Below, piece by piece: positions 1 to 6,283 of a DNA stretch of 6,798 bases. The stretch is taken from contig JBHJHK010000131.1 in assembly GCA_050330975.1 (NCBI GenBank), positions 1 through 6,798 of the forward strand, written 5' to 3'. The position numbers were made by a program, and so were the translations under genes. The notes beneath the pieces are model-generated. The model ran no database searches. It worked only from the letters and a program-made list of their open reading frames with translations, and was not told where the DNA came from. Positions within the stretch are counted from its first letter, which is position 1. The number at the start of each line of letters is the position of its first letter. The stretch is from JBHJHK01 sp050330975 (GTDB lineage: Bacteria; Pseudomonadota; Gammaproteobacteria; Competibacterales; Competibacteraceae).

Positions 1-885
1 TTGCAGAACATGACCGGCGTCGAGACCGTGGTCCTGGAGGGGGGAGACTTTCGCCTGTTGTTCGAGGGGGACGAGGTGGGCTTTAACGCCACCTTGACCG
101 TGGACGGCGGCGGCCTCAACCAAGACCAAGACGCCATCGTCAACGGCGACAACGTGCTGTTATTCGCCCTGGATGTCACCGTCGGCGGCGGCGACGATCT
201 CTTGGTGGGCACGGCCAACGGCGCCCTGGGGGACCGGTTGGACGGCGGCGGCGGCGACGATACCCTCATCGGTGGCCAAGGGGGGGCTGATACCCTCATC
301 GGTGGCTCCGACGGCGACCTGTTGTTGGGGGAAGGCCAAAGGGATGTCCTCACCGGCGGCAGCGGCATCGACACCTTTGCCCTCAATAGCTTTGCCAGCG
401 CCGACGTCATCACCGACTTCGCCGCCGAAGACTTCATCGCCGTCGACGTGCCCTTGGCCAATTTGCTCACCGTCGGGGGGGGCACGGCGCAGGCCGACAC
501 GGTCAACGTCACCCTGGCCACGGTACCGGTGTTGGTGGGGGACATGAACAGCGAGGTGATCAACGCCCTGGTGGCCTTTGGCCTGGCGAACGTCACCAAC
601 GCCACCTTGCCGGCCTCGGCGTTGTTCGTCGTCTCCAACCTCACGGCGTTGTCAAACCAGCTGGCGGCGGCCTTCGGCAGCAACACGACTTTGTCATTGC
701 CCCTGCTGGCCCGTACCACGGCCAATAATCAGCTCTATGGGTTCAACAACGTGCGCTTGGGGGGCGGGCGGGTGATCGACTTCCTTTCTTTGGATGGCGA
801 TAACGTCATCGGGCGCTTTGGCACCGACGACGCCATCGCCGAGGTGGGTGTGGAATTCTCCGCCGCCAACATTTTGATTTTCTGA
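1..885 (+). CDS. RTX calcium-binding secreted protein, C-terminal part (5' end cut by window)
   Basis: The frame is open from the first base, and the visible TTG at position 1 is probably not the start, so this is the last 294 residues of a longer protein. Residues about 62-125 carry glycine/aspartate nonapeptide repeats of the GGxGxDxLx type (for example GGGGDDTLIGG and GGSDGDLLLG). They are followed by SGIDTFAL and ADVITDF, the usual flank of RTX blocks in type I secreted proteins. In this family the repeats bind calcium and fold after export. Residues 150-294 are a Val/Ala/Asn-rich tail that I do not recognise. It ends in the hydrophobic NILIF, which fits an uncleaved C-terminal T1SS signal, though this is inferred. 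The exporter genes follow on the same strand, so this is the likely cargo. The effector or adhesive part lies outside the window, so its activity (adhesin, S-layer, protease, toxin) cannot be told. Confidence 0.85.
   Translation: MQNMTGVETVVLEGGDFRLLFEGDEVGFNATLTVDGGGLNQDQDAIVNGDNVLLFALDVTVGGGDDLLVGTANGALGDRLDGGGGDDTLIGGQGGADTLIGGSDGDLLLGEGQRDVLTGGSGIDTFALNSFASADVITDFAAEDFIAVDVPLANLLTVGGGTAQADTVNVTLATVPVLVGDMNSEVINALVAFGLANVTNATLPASALFVVSNLTALSNQLAAAFGSNTTLSLPLLARTTANNQLYGFNNVRLGGGRVIDFLSLDGDNVIGRFGTDDAIAEVGVEFSAANILIF
259..306 (+). repeat. 18-bp exact direct repeat inside the RTX block
   Basis: The same 18 bases, encoding DTLIGG, occur at 259-276 and 289-306. The period is 30 bases (10 residues) rather than the usual 27 bases (9 residues) of RTX repeats. 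The extra residue falls at GGQGGADTL, next to a run of seven G at 280-286. This looks like a recent local duplication with one inserted codon. Confidence 0.8.
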
Positions 886-943
886 CGCCCCCCAGGTGCT
901 GAATCCGGGGGAGTTGTGGGTGTCGCTAACGGCCCAAAGAGAC

Positions 944-974
944 CATCGGGTACCCTAGGGGGCTCCACCCGATG
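944..974 (+). promoter_or_regulatory. Inverted repeat spanning the first start codon of the small gene
   Basis: CATCGGGT (944-951) and ACCCGATG (967-974) form a perfect 8-bp inverted repeat with a 15-base loop. Two further perfect 8-bp palindromes overlap it: GGGTACCC (948-955) and CCCTAGGG (953-960). In RNA, the hairpin would pair the ATG at 972 and leave the Shine-Dalgarno-like AGGGGG (957-962) in the loop. It could be a translational control hairpin, an operator or an RNA-processing site between the RTX gene and the exporter genes. The bases are plain to see; the function is inferred. No T-run follows, so it is not a standard intrinsic terminator. Confidence 0.45.
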
Positions 975-1232
975 AGTTTCTGCCACGAAGACTACGCCAT
1001 GGATCCACAACATCGCCCCCAACAGATTTTCTTCGACAGCATCAGCAGCGTGAGCCTGGCCAACGGTGTGCTGCGCATCACCTTGGTGCAAAACGCCGGC
1101 AACCAGCAAACGCGGGAGGTGGCCCAGCTGTTGTTGCCCATCAACCGCCTCCAGCCGGTGCTCCAGGGGATCGCCGATGCCGCCAATCGCCTGACCCAGC
1201 GCCTCAACACGGCCAACGACGACGAGCAATGA
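972..1232 (+). CDS. Small unrecognised protein, upstream partner of the secretion genes
   Basis: I do not recognise this 86-residue protein with certainty. It has no signal peptide, membrane segment or cysteine cluster. After a polar N-terminus it reads as two likely beta strands (IFFDSISSVSL, VLRITLVQ), a polar turn, a third strand (VAQLLLPI) and a C-terminal helix (about residues 58-82). The layout recalls small beta-beta-helix proteins such as the DUF3467 type, but that is only a resemblance. The start is uncertain. ATG 972 has AGGGGG nine bases upstream but lies inside an inverted repeat. ATG 999 gives a 77-residue protein beginning MDPQHRPQ, with only a weak CGAAG upstream. Its stop overlaps the glycosyltransferase start (ATGA), so the two are probably translationally coupled. 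A cytoplasmic helper role for the glycosyltransferase or the exporter is possible but unproven. Confidence 0.75.
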   Translation: MSFCHEDYAMDPQHRPQQIFFDSISSVSLANGVLRITLVQNAGNQQTREVAQLLLPINRLQPVLQGIADAANRLTQRLNTANDDEQ

Positions 1233-2569
1233 TGCCCCCTGTGGCGATGAAACTGCTGTTTATCCATCAGAACTTCCCCGGCCAGTACAAACACCTGGTG
1301 CCGGCCCTCCTCAAGCGCGGCCACCGCATCGTCGCCCTGGGGGAAACCCCCAACCTCAAGCGCCAGGAGGCGTTGTGGAACACCTGGGAGGGCCTGCGGG
1401 TGGTGGGTTACCCCACCCCCAAGGGCTGCTCAGACACCACCCACCGCTACCTGCGCTCCGCGGAAGGGGATGTGCGCCGGGGCCAAGCCGTGGCCCGCCT
1501 GGGCCTCCAGCTGCGCCATCGAGATGGCTTTGTCCCCGACGTCATCTGCGCCCACCCCGGCTGGGGGGAGGCCTTGTTCCTCAAGGACGTGTGGCCCGAA
1601 GCGCGCCTGTTGAGCTACCAGGAGTTCTTCTACAGTGGTGCCGGGGCCGACATCGGCTTTGACCCGGAGTTTCCCAGCGCCCTGGACGATCTGTGTCGCG
1701 CCAGGATCCGCAATACCAGCCATTTGATCACCTGGGAGGCCAGCGATTGGGGTATCAGCCCCACCCGTTGGCAGCGCTCGCGCTTCCCCGCCTTTGCCCA
1801 ACCGCGGATCTCGGTGATCCACGACGGTGTCGACACCCATAAGGTGACCCCCAATCCCGCTGCCCAGCTGCGCTTGGGGCGGGTGGCGGCCCCTTTGACC
1901 CGGGACGACGAGGTCATCACCTTCACCGCCCGCAACTTGGAGCCCTATCGGGGCATCCACTCGTTCCTGCGGGCCTTGCCAGAGATTCAACGCCTGCGCC
2001 CCAAGGCCCGGATTGTGGTGGTGGGGGGGGATGAAGTGAGCTATGGCCGCAAGCTCAAATCCGGCGACCCCAGCTACCGCCAGCGCTATCTGGCCGAAGT
2101 GGTGGATCGCTTGGACATGTCGCGGATCCACTTCGTCGGCAAGATCCCCTACCAGCAGCTGATTCGGGTGTTTCAGCTGTCGTCGGCCCACGTCTACCTC
2201 ACCTACCCCTTTGTGCTGTCGTGGTCCATGTTGGAGGCCATGGCGGCGGGGTGTTTGGTCATCGGCTCTCGGACGGCGCCGGTGGAAGAGGTCATCGACC
2301 ACGGGGTCAACGGGCTGTTGGTGGATTTTTTCTCTCCCCCCGACATCGCCGCCGCCGTGGACCGCGCCTTGTGTGACCGCGCCGCCATGGAGCCGTTGCG
2401 GGAGCGGGCCCGGCAGTCGGTGGTGGAGCGTTTTGATCTCCAAAGCGTCTGTTTGCCCCGGCAAATCGACTTGCTGGAGACCCTGGCCGCCGGGGGCACG
2501 CCTCCTGCTGTGGACGAGGGGGTCGAGGTTTGCCAACCGCGTCCAGTGGTGGTGGGCGATGGCTTATAA
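1229..2569 (+). CDS. GT4-type glycosyltransferase in the secretion operon
   Basis: This 446-residue protein has the two-Rossmann GT-B layout. The N-terminal half begins KLLFIHQNFPGQYKHL and resembles the Pfam group Glyco_trans_4_3. The C-terminal half has HDGVD (198-202), RNLEPYRG (235-242), RIVVVGGDE, HFVGKIPYQQL, LTYPFVLSWSMLEAMAAG (Glu336) and VEEVIDHGVNGLLVDF, typical of nucleotide-sugar-binding GT4 enzymes. In the usual E-x7-E motif the second Glu is Glu336, but the first position is Phe328. I recall this PFVLSWS form from related proteins, so it may be a subfamily trait. There is no membrane segment, so it should act in the cytosol or at the membrane face. ATG 1229 overlaps the previous stop by 4 bases; ATG 1247 (MKLLFIHQ) fits homologues equally well. 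The donor, the acceptor and whether it glycosylates the RTX protein are unknown. A 29-base gap separates it from the ABC gene. Confidence 0.9.
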   Translation: MMPPVAMKLLFIHQNFPGQYKHLVPALLKRGHRIVALGETPNLKRQEALWNTWEGLRVVGYPTPKGCSDTTHRYLRSAEGDVRRGQAVARLGLQLRHRDGFVPDVICAHPGWGEALFLKDVWPEARLLSYQEFFYSGAGADIGFDPEFPSALDDLCRARIRNTSHLITWEASDWGISPTRWQRSRFPAFAQPRISVIHDGVDTHKVTPNPAAQLRLGRVAAPLTRDDEVITFTARNLEPYRGIHSFLRALPEIQRLRPKARIVVVGGDEVSYGRKLKSGDPSYRQRYLAEVVDRLDMSRIHFVGKIPYQQLIRVFQLSSAHVYLTYPFVLSWSMLEAMAAGCLVIGSRTAPVEEVIDHGVNGLLVDFFSPPDIAAAVDRALCDRAAMEPLRERARQSVVERFDLQSVCLPRQIDLLETLAAGGTPPAVDEGVEVCQPRPVVVGDGL

Positions 2570-2598
2570 TCAGCGGACTTGAGCTCGGGGTGTAAACC

Positions 2599-4407
2599 GT
2601 GAAACACAACCAACCGCCATCGGATCTCAGCCGCGCCGTCAAAGCCTGTCGCCAGTCGTTTGTCGCCGTGGGCGTGTTTAGCTTGTTTATCAATTTGCTG
2701 ATGCTCGTGCCGCCTTTGTACATGCTCCAGGTCTACGACCGGGTGCTCACCTTCCGCAGCGAATACACCCTGTTGATGCTCACCTTGCTGATGATGGCCG
2801 CCATCGCCGTCATGGGGGGCTTGGAGTGGGTGCGCTCGCGGATCTTGGTACGGGTGGGGGCGCGCCTCGACCAGTTGATCAACCGCCGGTTGTTTGAGGC
2901 CATGTTTGACTACAACCTCAAAAATCCCAAGGCCGGCAGCGCCCAACCTCTGCAGGATTTGACCACGGTACGGCAGTTTCTCACCGGCAACGGCCTGTTT
3001 GCCTTCTTCGACGCCCCGTGGATGCCGGTGTATATCGCGGTGTTGTTTTTGTTCCACCCCTGGTTTGGCTGGATTGCCATCGGGGGGGCCATCGTGTTGG
3101 CCATTTTGGCGGTGCTCAACGAGATGGTGACCCGCAAGCCGTTGGCGGCGGCCAACAGCGAGTCCATTGGCGCCCAACAGTACGTCAACCGCAATCTGCG
3201 CAACGCCGAGGTGTTGGAGGCCATGGGGATGTTGTCCAACATCCAGCGCCGCTGGCTGGCCCGCCACGAGAAGGTATTGTCCCTCCAGGCGCTGGCAAGC
3301 GACAGGGCGGGCAATTTGACCGCCACCAGCAAGGCGCTGCGGATCATGCTCCAGTCGTTGATTTTGGGGGCGGGGGCCTTGCTGGCGGTGGGGTTGGTGA
3401 TCACTCCGGGGGTCATGATCGCCGCCTCGATCCTCACCGGCAGAGCGCTGGCCCCCATCGACCAGCTCATCGGTGGCTGGCGGGGCTTTGTGGGTGCCCG
3501 GGCGGCTTACCAACGCCTAGAAGAGCTCCTCAAGGCGGTACCCGAGCGGCCTCGGGCCATGAGCCTTCCCGCCCCCCAGGGCAAGCTCGCCGCCGAGCAG
3601 GTGGTGGTCATTCCCCCCGGCGGCCAGGTACCGGTGTTGCGAGCCATCAACTTGACCATCGAGCCCGGGGAGTGTCTGGGGGTCATCGGCTCCAGCGCCT
3701 CGGGTAAGTCGTCCCTGGCTCGCACCTTGTTGGGCATTTGGCCCTGCCATATGGGTACCGTGCGCCTGGATGGGGCCGATGTCTGCCAGTGGAACCGGGA
3801 TGAACTGGGGCCCTATGTGGGTTATCTGCCCCAGGACATCGAACTATTCGACGGCACCATCGCCGAGAATATCGCCCGGTTTGGCGACCCCGACCCCGAG
3901 CAAGTGGTGGAGGCCGCCCGCCGGGCGGGGGTCCACGAGTTGATCCTCCAGCAGCCCCAGGGCTACGACACCCCCATCGGCACTTCGGGGGGGGTGTTGT
4001 CGGGGGGGCAGCGCCAGCGGGTCGGTTTGGCCCGGGCCTTGTACGGCGACCCGGTGCTGATCATCCTCGACGAGCCCAACTCCAACCTCGACGAGGCGGG
4101 GGAGTCGGCGTTGCTGGAGGCCTTTGCCGATTTGCGTCGTCGGGGGCGTACGGTGATCGTCATCACCCACCGCCCCAATATCTTGAGCTGTACCGACCGG
4201 GTACTGCTGTTAAACCAGGGTCGGATTGCCGCCTTGGGTCCCCGGGACGAAGTGTTGTCCAAGGCCCAACGGCCGGTGCCGGTGCCCTCTCCCAACGTGG
4301 CGATGGCCTCGGCGGCGGGCAACAGTGGCTCTCCTCCTGCTGCCAAAGAGGCCCCCAAGGCCGCGGCCAAGCAGATTGTTCCCCAGCGTTTTGAAGTGAA
4401 GTTTTGA
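2599..4407 (+). CDS. Type I secretion ABC transporter (permease/ATPase, PrtD/HlyB type)
   Basis: This is a 602-residue half-transporter that powers one-step export of RTX proteins across both membranes. The membrane domain (about 20-290) has hydrophobic segments near 22-44, 56-76, 143-175 and 245-285. It includes FFDAPWMPVYIAVLFLFHP, a hallmark of the T1SS permease/ATPase family. The ATPase domain is complete: Walker A GSSASGKSS (364-372, Lys370), Q-loop Gln412 in YLPQD, signature LSGGQ (467-471), Walker B LIILDEP (Asp491, Glu492) and H-loop His524. No N-terminal C39 peptidase domain or long extension is present, so it is PrtD-like and the cargo is not expected to be cleaved. The last 45-50 residues are Ala/Pro-rich and probably disordered. 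The start is GTG 2599 with GGGGTG about 6 bases upstream. The fusion-protein gene follows after 11 bases. Two copies should work with the HlyD-like partner and a TolC-like pore encoded elsewhere. Confidence 0.95.
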   Translation: MKHNQPPSDLSRAVKACRQSFVAVGVFSLFINLLMLVPPLYMLQVYDRVLTFRSEYTLLMLTLLMMAAIAVMGGLEWVRSRILVRVGARLDQLINRRLFEAMFDYNLKNPKAGSAQPLQDLTTVRQFLTGNGLFAFFDAPWMPVYIAVLFLFHPWFGWIAIGGAIVLAILAVLNEMVTRKPLAAANSESIGAQQYVNRNLRNAEVLEAMGMLSNIQRRWLARHEKVLSLQALASDRAGNLTATSKALRIMLQSLILGAGALLAVGLVITPGVMIAASILTGRALAPIDQLIGGWRGFVGARAAYQRLEELLKAVPERPRAMSLPAPQGKLAAEQVVVIPPGGQVPVLRAINLTIEPGECLGVIGSSASGKSSLARTLLGIWPCHMGTVRLDGADVCQWNRDELGPYVGYLPQDIELFDGTIAENIARFGDPDPEQVVEAARRAGVHELILQQPQGYDTPIGTSGGVLSGGQRQRVGLARALYGDPVLIILDEPNSNLDEAGESALLEAFADLRRRGRTVIVITHRPNILSCTDRVLLLNQGRIAALGPRDEVLSKAQRPVPVPSPNVAMASAAGNSGSPPAAKEAPKAAAKQIVPQRFEVKF

Positions 4408-4418
4408 GAACCTAACTT

Positions 4419-5762
4419 ATGAATGCCAAACGCGTAGCCACGACCATCGATGCCAAGCCCGAGGAGGCCCTGCGGGTGCCCACCGACGACCGGGGGGTGC
4501 GTTGGGTGGGGCTTATTATTTTGTTGATTTTCTTTGGTGGCTTTGGCGGTTGGTCGGCCACTGCCGAGTTGAGTAGCGCCGCCGTGGCCCCCGGAGTGGT
4601 GGCGGTGGAATCCCACCGCAAGACCATCCAGCACTTGGAGGGGGGCATTGTCCAGGATCTGTTGGTGCGGGATGGCGATGTGGTGGAGAGCCAGCAGGTG
4701 CTCCTGCGCCTGGACGACACCCAAGACCGGGCCCAGTTGGAGGTGGCCCGTCTCCAGCTCATGGAAGCATTGGCCTTGGAAGCCAGGCTGTTGGCCGAGC
4801 GGGAGGAGCAAGATACCCTGGGCTTCCCCGAAGAGTTAGAGGAGTTTCGCGGCGACCCCCGGTTGGACAAGTCCCTCAAGGGCCACCGTCAGGTCCTAGC
4901 CGCCCGGCGGGCCACCTTGTTGGGGGAAACCGCTTTGCTCGAGCAGCGCATCGGCCAGCTCAAGGAAAGGATTCGCGGTCTAGAGGGCTTGGCCCGCACC
5001 AAGAAGCGCCGTATCGACTCCCTCAATGCCGAGGTGGCTGAACTCAATCGGTTGTTCAAGGCGGGTCACATCGAAAAGACCCGGATGTTGGCCCTGGAGC
5101 GGGAGGCCGCCGAGGTGGAAGGGGAGCGAGCCCAGCACTTGGCGGATATCACCAGCACCGAGCTCCAGATCAGCGAGACTCAAATGGAGATCCTGCAGCT
5201 CACCAAGCGCATCCAGCGGGAAGTGGAAGAGGAGCTGCGCACCGTGCAAGCGGAGGTTTTTGACCTGAGGGAGCGGATTCGGGCCTTGGATGACCGGGTG
5301 ATGCGCACCGAGATCCGCGCCCCGGAGGAGGGGATCGTCATGGATATGGGGGTCCACACCATCGGTGGGGTGATCTCCCCGGGCACGCGGATTTTGGACA
5401 TCGTACCCCGGGACAGCGAGTTGGTGGTGGAGGCCCGGGTCAACCCCATCGACATCGACAACGTCCACTCTGGGCTCAAGGCCGACGTGCGGTTTTCGGC
5501 CTTTAAGGCCCGCTTGACTCCAGTGGTGGAGGGGGAGGTGATTACCGTCTCCGCCGACCGGTATATCGACGATGAAAGCGGTCAACCCTATTACCTGTCT
5601 AGAATTCGGGTGTCCGAAGCCGAATTGAGACGCCTGGACAACCGCAGCCAGATGCCCGGCATGCCCGCCGAGGTGATGATCAAGACCGGCGACCACACCC
5701 TGTTATCTTATCTGTTGCAGCCGGTGACCGACGCCTTTGCCCGATCGTTCCGGGAGGACTGA
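4419..5762 (+). CDS. HlyD-family membrane fusion protein of the type I secretion system
   Basis: This 447-residue periplasmic adaptor joins the ABC transporter to an outer-membrane TolC-like pore. A short cytoplasmic N-terminus (1-27) leads into one membrane anchor (about 28-47, VGLIILLIFFGGFGGWSA). The first half of the lipoyl domain is at 64-100 (IQHLEGGIVQDLLVRDGDVV). A long Glu/Arg/Leu-rich coiled coil spans about 102-290. The second lipoyl half is at 294-330 (RTEIRAPEEGIVMDM, VISPGTRILDIVP). A beta-barrel region at 335-425 contains the conserved PYYLSRIRV stretch. Length and order match the type I HlyD/PrtE family. ATG 4419 lies 11 bases after the ABC stop, with a weak GAGAA 8 bases upstream, so translation probably depends partly on coupling. 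It is the last gene of the run: no TolC homologue follows, and no strong terminator is seen in the next 95 bases. Confidence 0.95.
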   Translation: MNAKRVATTIDAKPEEALRVPTDDRGVRWVGLIILLIFFGGFGGWSATAELSSAAVAPGVVAVESHRKTIQHLEGGIVQDLLVRDGDVVESQQVLLRLDDTQDRAQLEVARLQLMEALALEARLLAEREEQDTLGFPEELEEFRGDPRLDKSLKGHRQVLAARRATLLGETALLEQRIGQLKERIRGLEGLARTKKRRIDSLNAEVAELNRLFKAGHIEKTRMLALEREAAEVEGERAQHLADITSTELQISETQMEILQLTKRIQREVEEELRTVQAEVFDLRERIRALDDRVMRTEIRAPEEGIVMDMGVHTIGGVISPGTRILDIVPRDSELVVEARVNPIDIDNVHSGLKADVRFSAFKARLTPVVEGEVITVSADRYIDDESGQPYYLSRIRVSEAELRRLDNRSQMPGMPAEVMIKTGDHTLLSYLLQPVTDAFARSFRED

Positions 5763-5796
5763 GACTCATCAGGGATCTGGATTGGGGCCCACCTCC

Positions 5797-5825
5797 TTGA
5801 AGAGGTAAGCAAAAGTCGCTATCAT
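5797..5825 (+). promoter_or_regulatory. Putative sigma70 promoter for tRNA-Arg
   Basis: TTGAAG (5797-5802) and TATCAT (5820-5825) match the -35 (4 of 6) and -10 (5 of 6) consensus with an ideal 17-base spacer. Transcription would start near 5832, giving a leader of about 26 bases before the tRNA. The -35 box overlaps a short hairpin (ACCTC/GAGGT, 5791-5806) that has no T-run and is too weak to call a terminator. Confidence 0.55.
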
Positions 5826-5857
5826 TTTCTTTTACCAATCGAAAACTCCCACCCCCC

Positions 5858-5934
<77 letters not shown>

Positions 5935-6032
5935 AAATAGCAAATAAAATCAACAGTTTAACGGCATAAGTGATACAGCCATCCGCGGTGATTTTCTCCA
6001 GTGTGACGTCAGTGTGACAAAACGTCCAGCGG
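5935..6032. other. AT-richer spacer between tRNA and integrase remnant
   Basis: This 98-base stretch has no gene. It is clearly AT-richer than the secretion genes (about 42% GC in 5941-6000). It is probably the first DNA of the integrated element, between the att core and the integrase stop codon. Its only visible structure is a short tandem direct repeat at 5999-6018. Confidence 0.5.
5999..6018. repeat. Tandem CAGTGTGAC repeat at 11-bp spacing near the att end
   Basis: CAGTGTGAC occurs at 5999-6007 and again at 6010-6018, offset by 11 bases (about one helical turn). The palindrome TGACGTCA (6004-6011) lies across the junction. Paired short repeats between an att core and an integrase gene are typical positions for integrase arm-type or excisionase binding sites. 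No binding can be shown from sequence alone. Confidence 0.5.
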
Positions 6033-6283
6033 CTAGTCAGCCATCTTCTGGCCTACCGCCACGCGATCTACTGCGCCTTGCAAATACCCAGGAGCGAGGT
6101 GAGCATAGCGTTCGGTCATCTGGATAGTCCGATGTCCCAACAAATCTCGCACCTCCATGAGTGATACACCAGCTTGAACAGCATAAGCTGCAAAGGTGTG
6201 GCGCAAATCGTGGAAGCGGAAATCGGTGATACCAGCTCGATGGCATGCCCCGCTAAAACCGTTCTTAACATCAGTAATGTATT
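6033..6283 (-). pseudogene. Tyrosine recombinase (integrase), 5'-truncated by an IS
   Basis: About 82 codons of the catalytic C-terminus remain, against roughly 350-400 residues in intact phage or island integrases. The visible motifs are HxxR in FRFHDLRHTF (His at 6210-6212, Arg at 6201-6203), the third-box His in DLLGHR (6132-6134) and the nucleophilic Tyr in MTERYAHLAP (6105-6107). The first catalytic Arg box, the core-binding domain and the arm-binding domain are missing, so the product should be inactive. The frame continues into IS sequence to about 6341, but the part beyond about 6284 reads as IS terminus rather than integrase. A few of those residues (FSCNRPE) could be native, so the junction is uncertain by about 20 bases. 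GC content is near 50%, unlike the secretion genes. The gene faces the tRNA 3' end, as expected for a tRNA-targeted element. Confidence 0.85.

Noticed and set aside
888..911. C-run/G-run hairpin just after the RTX stop as an intrinsic terminator
   Set aside because: There are only about 5 pairs around a 13-base loop and no T-run follows, so it is not convincing.
2565..2570. Perfect TATAAT at the end of the glycosyltransferase gene, as an internal promoter for the ABC gene
   Set aside because: No acceptable -35 box lies 16-18 bases upstream (TTGCCA at 2530-2535 is 29 bases away), and there is no extended -10 TGn. The match partly arises from the stop codon context.
1430..3513. Long minus-strand open frames opposite the glycosyltransferase and ABC genes (368 and 436 codons)
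   Set aside because: They are antisense shadows. High GC with G/C third positions suppresses stops on the other strand, the translations are low-complexity His/Gln/Gly-rich, and the plus-strand frames have full family motifs.
5791..5806. ACCTC/GAGGT hairpin after the HlyD gene as an operon terminator
   Set aside because: The stem has five pairs and is followed by AAGC rather than a T-run. It also overlaps the likely tRNA -35 box.
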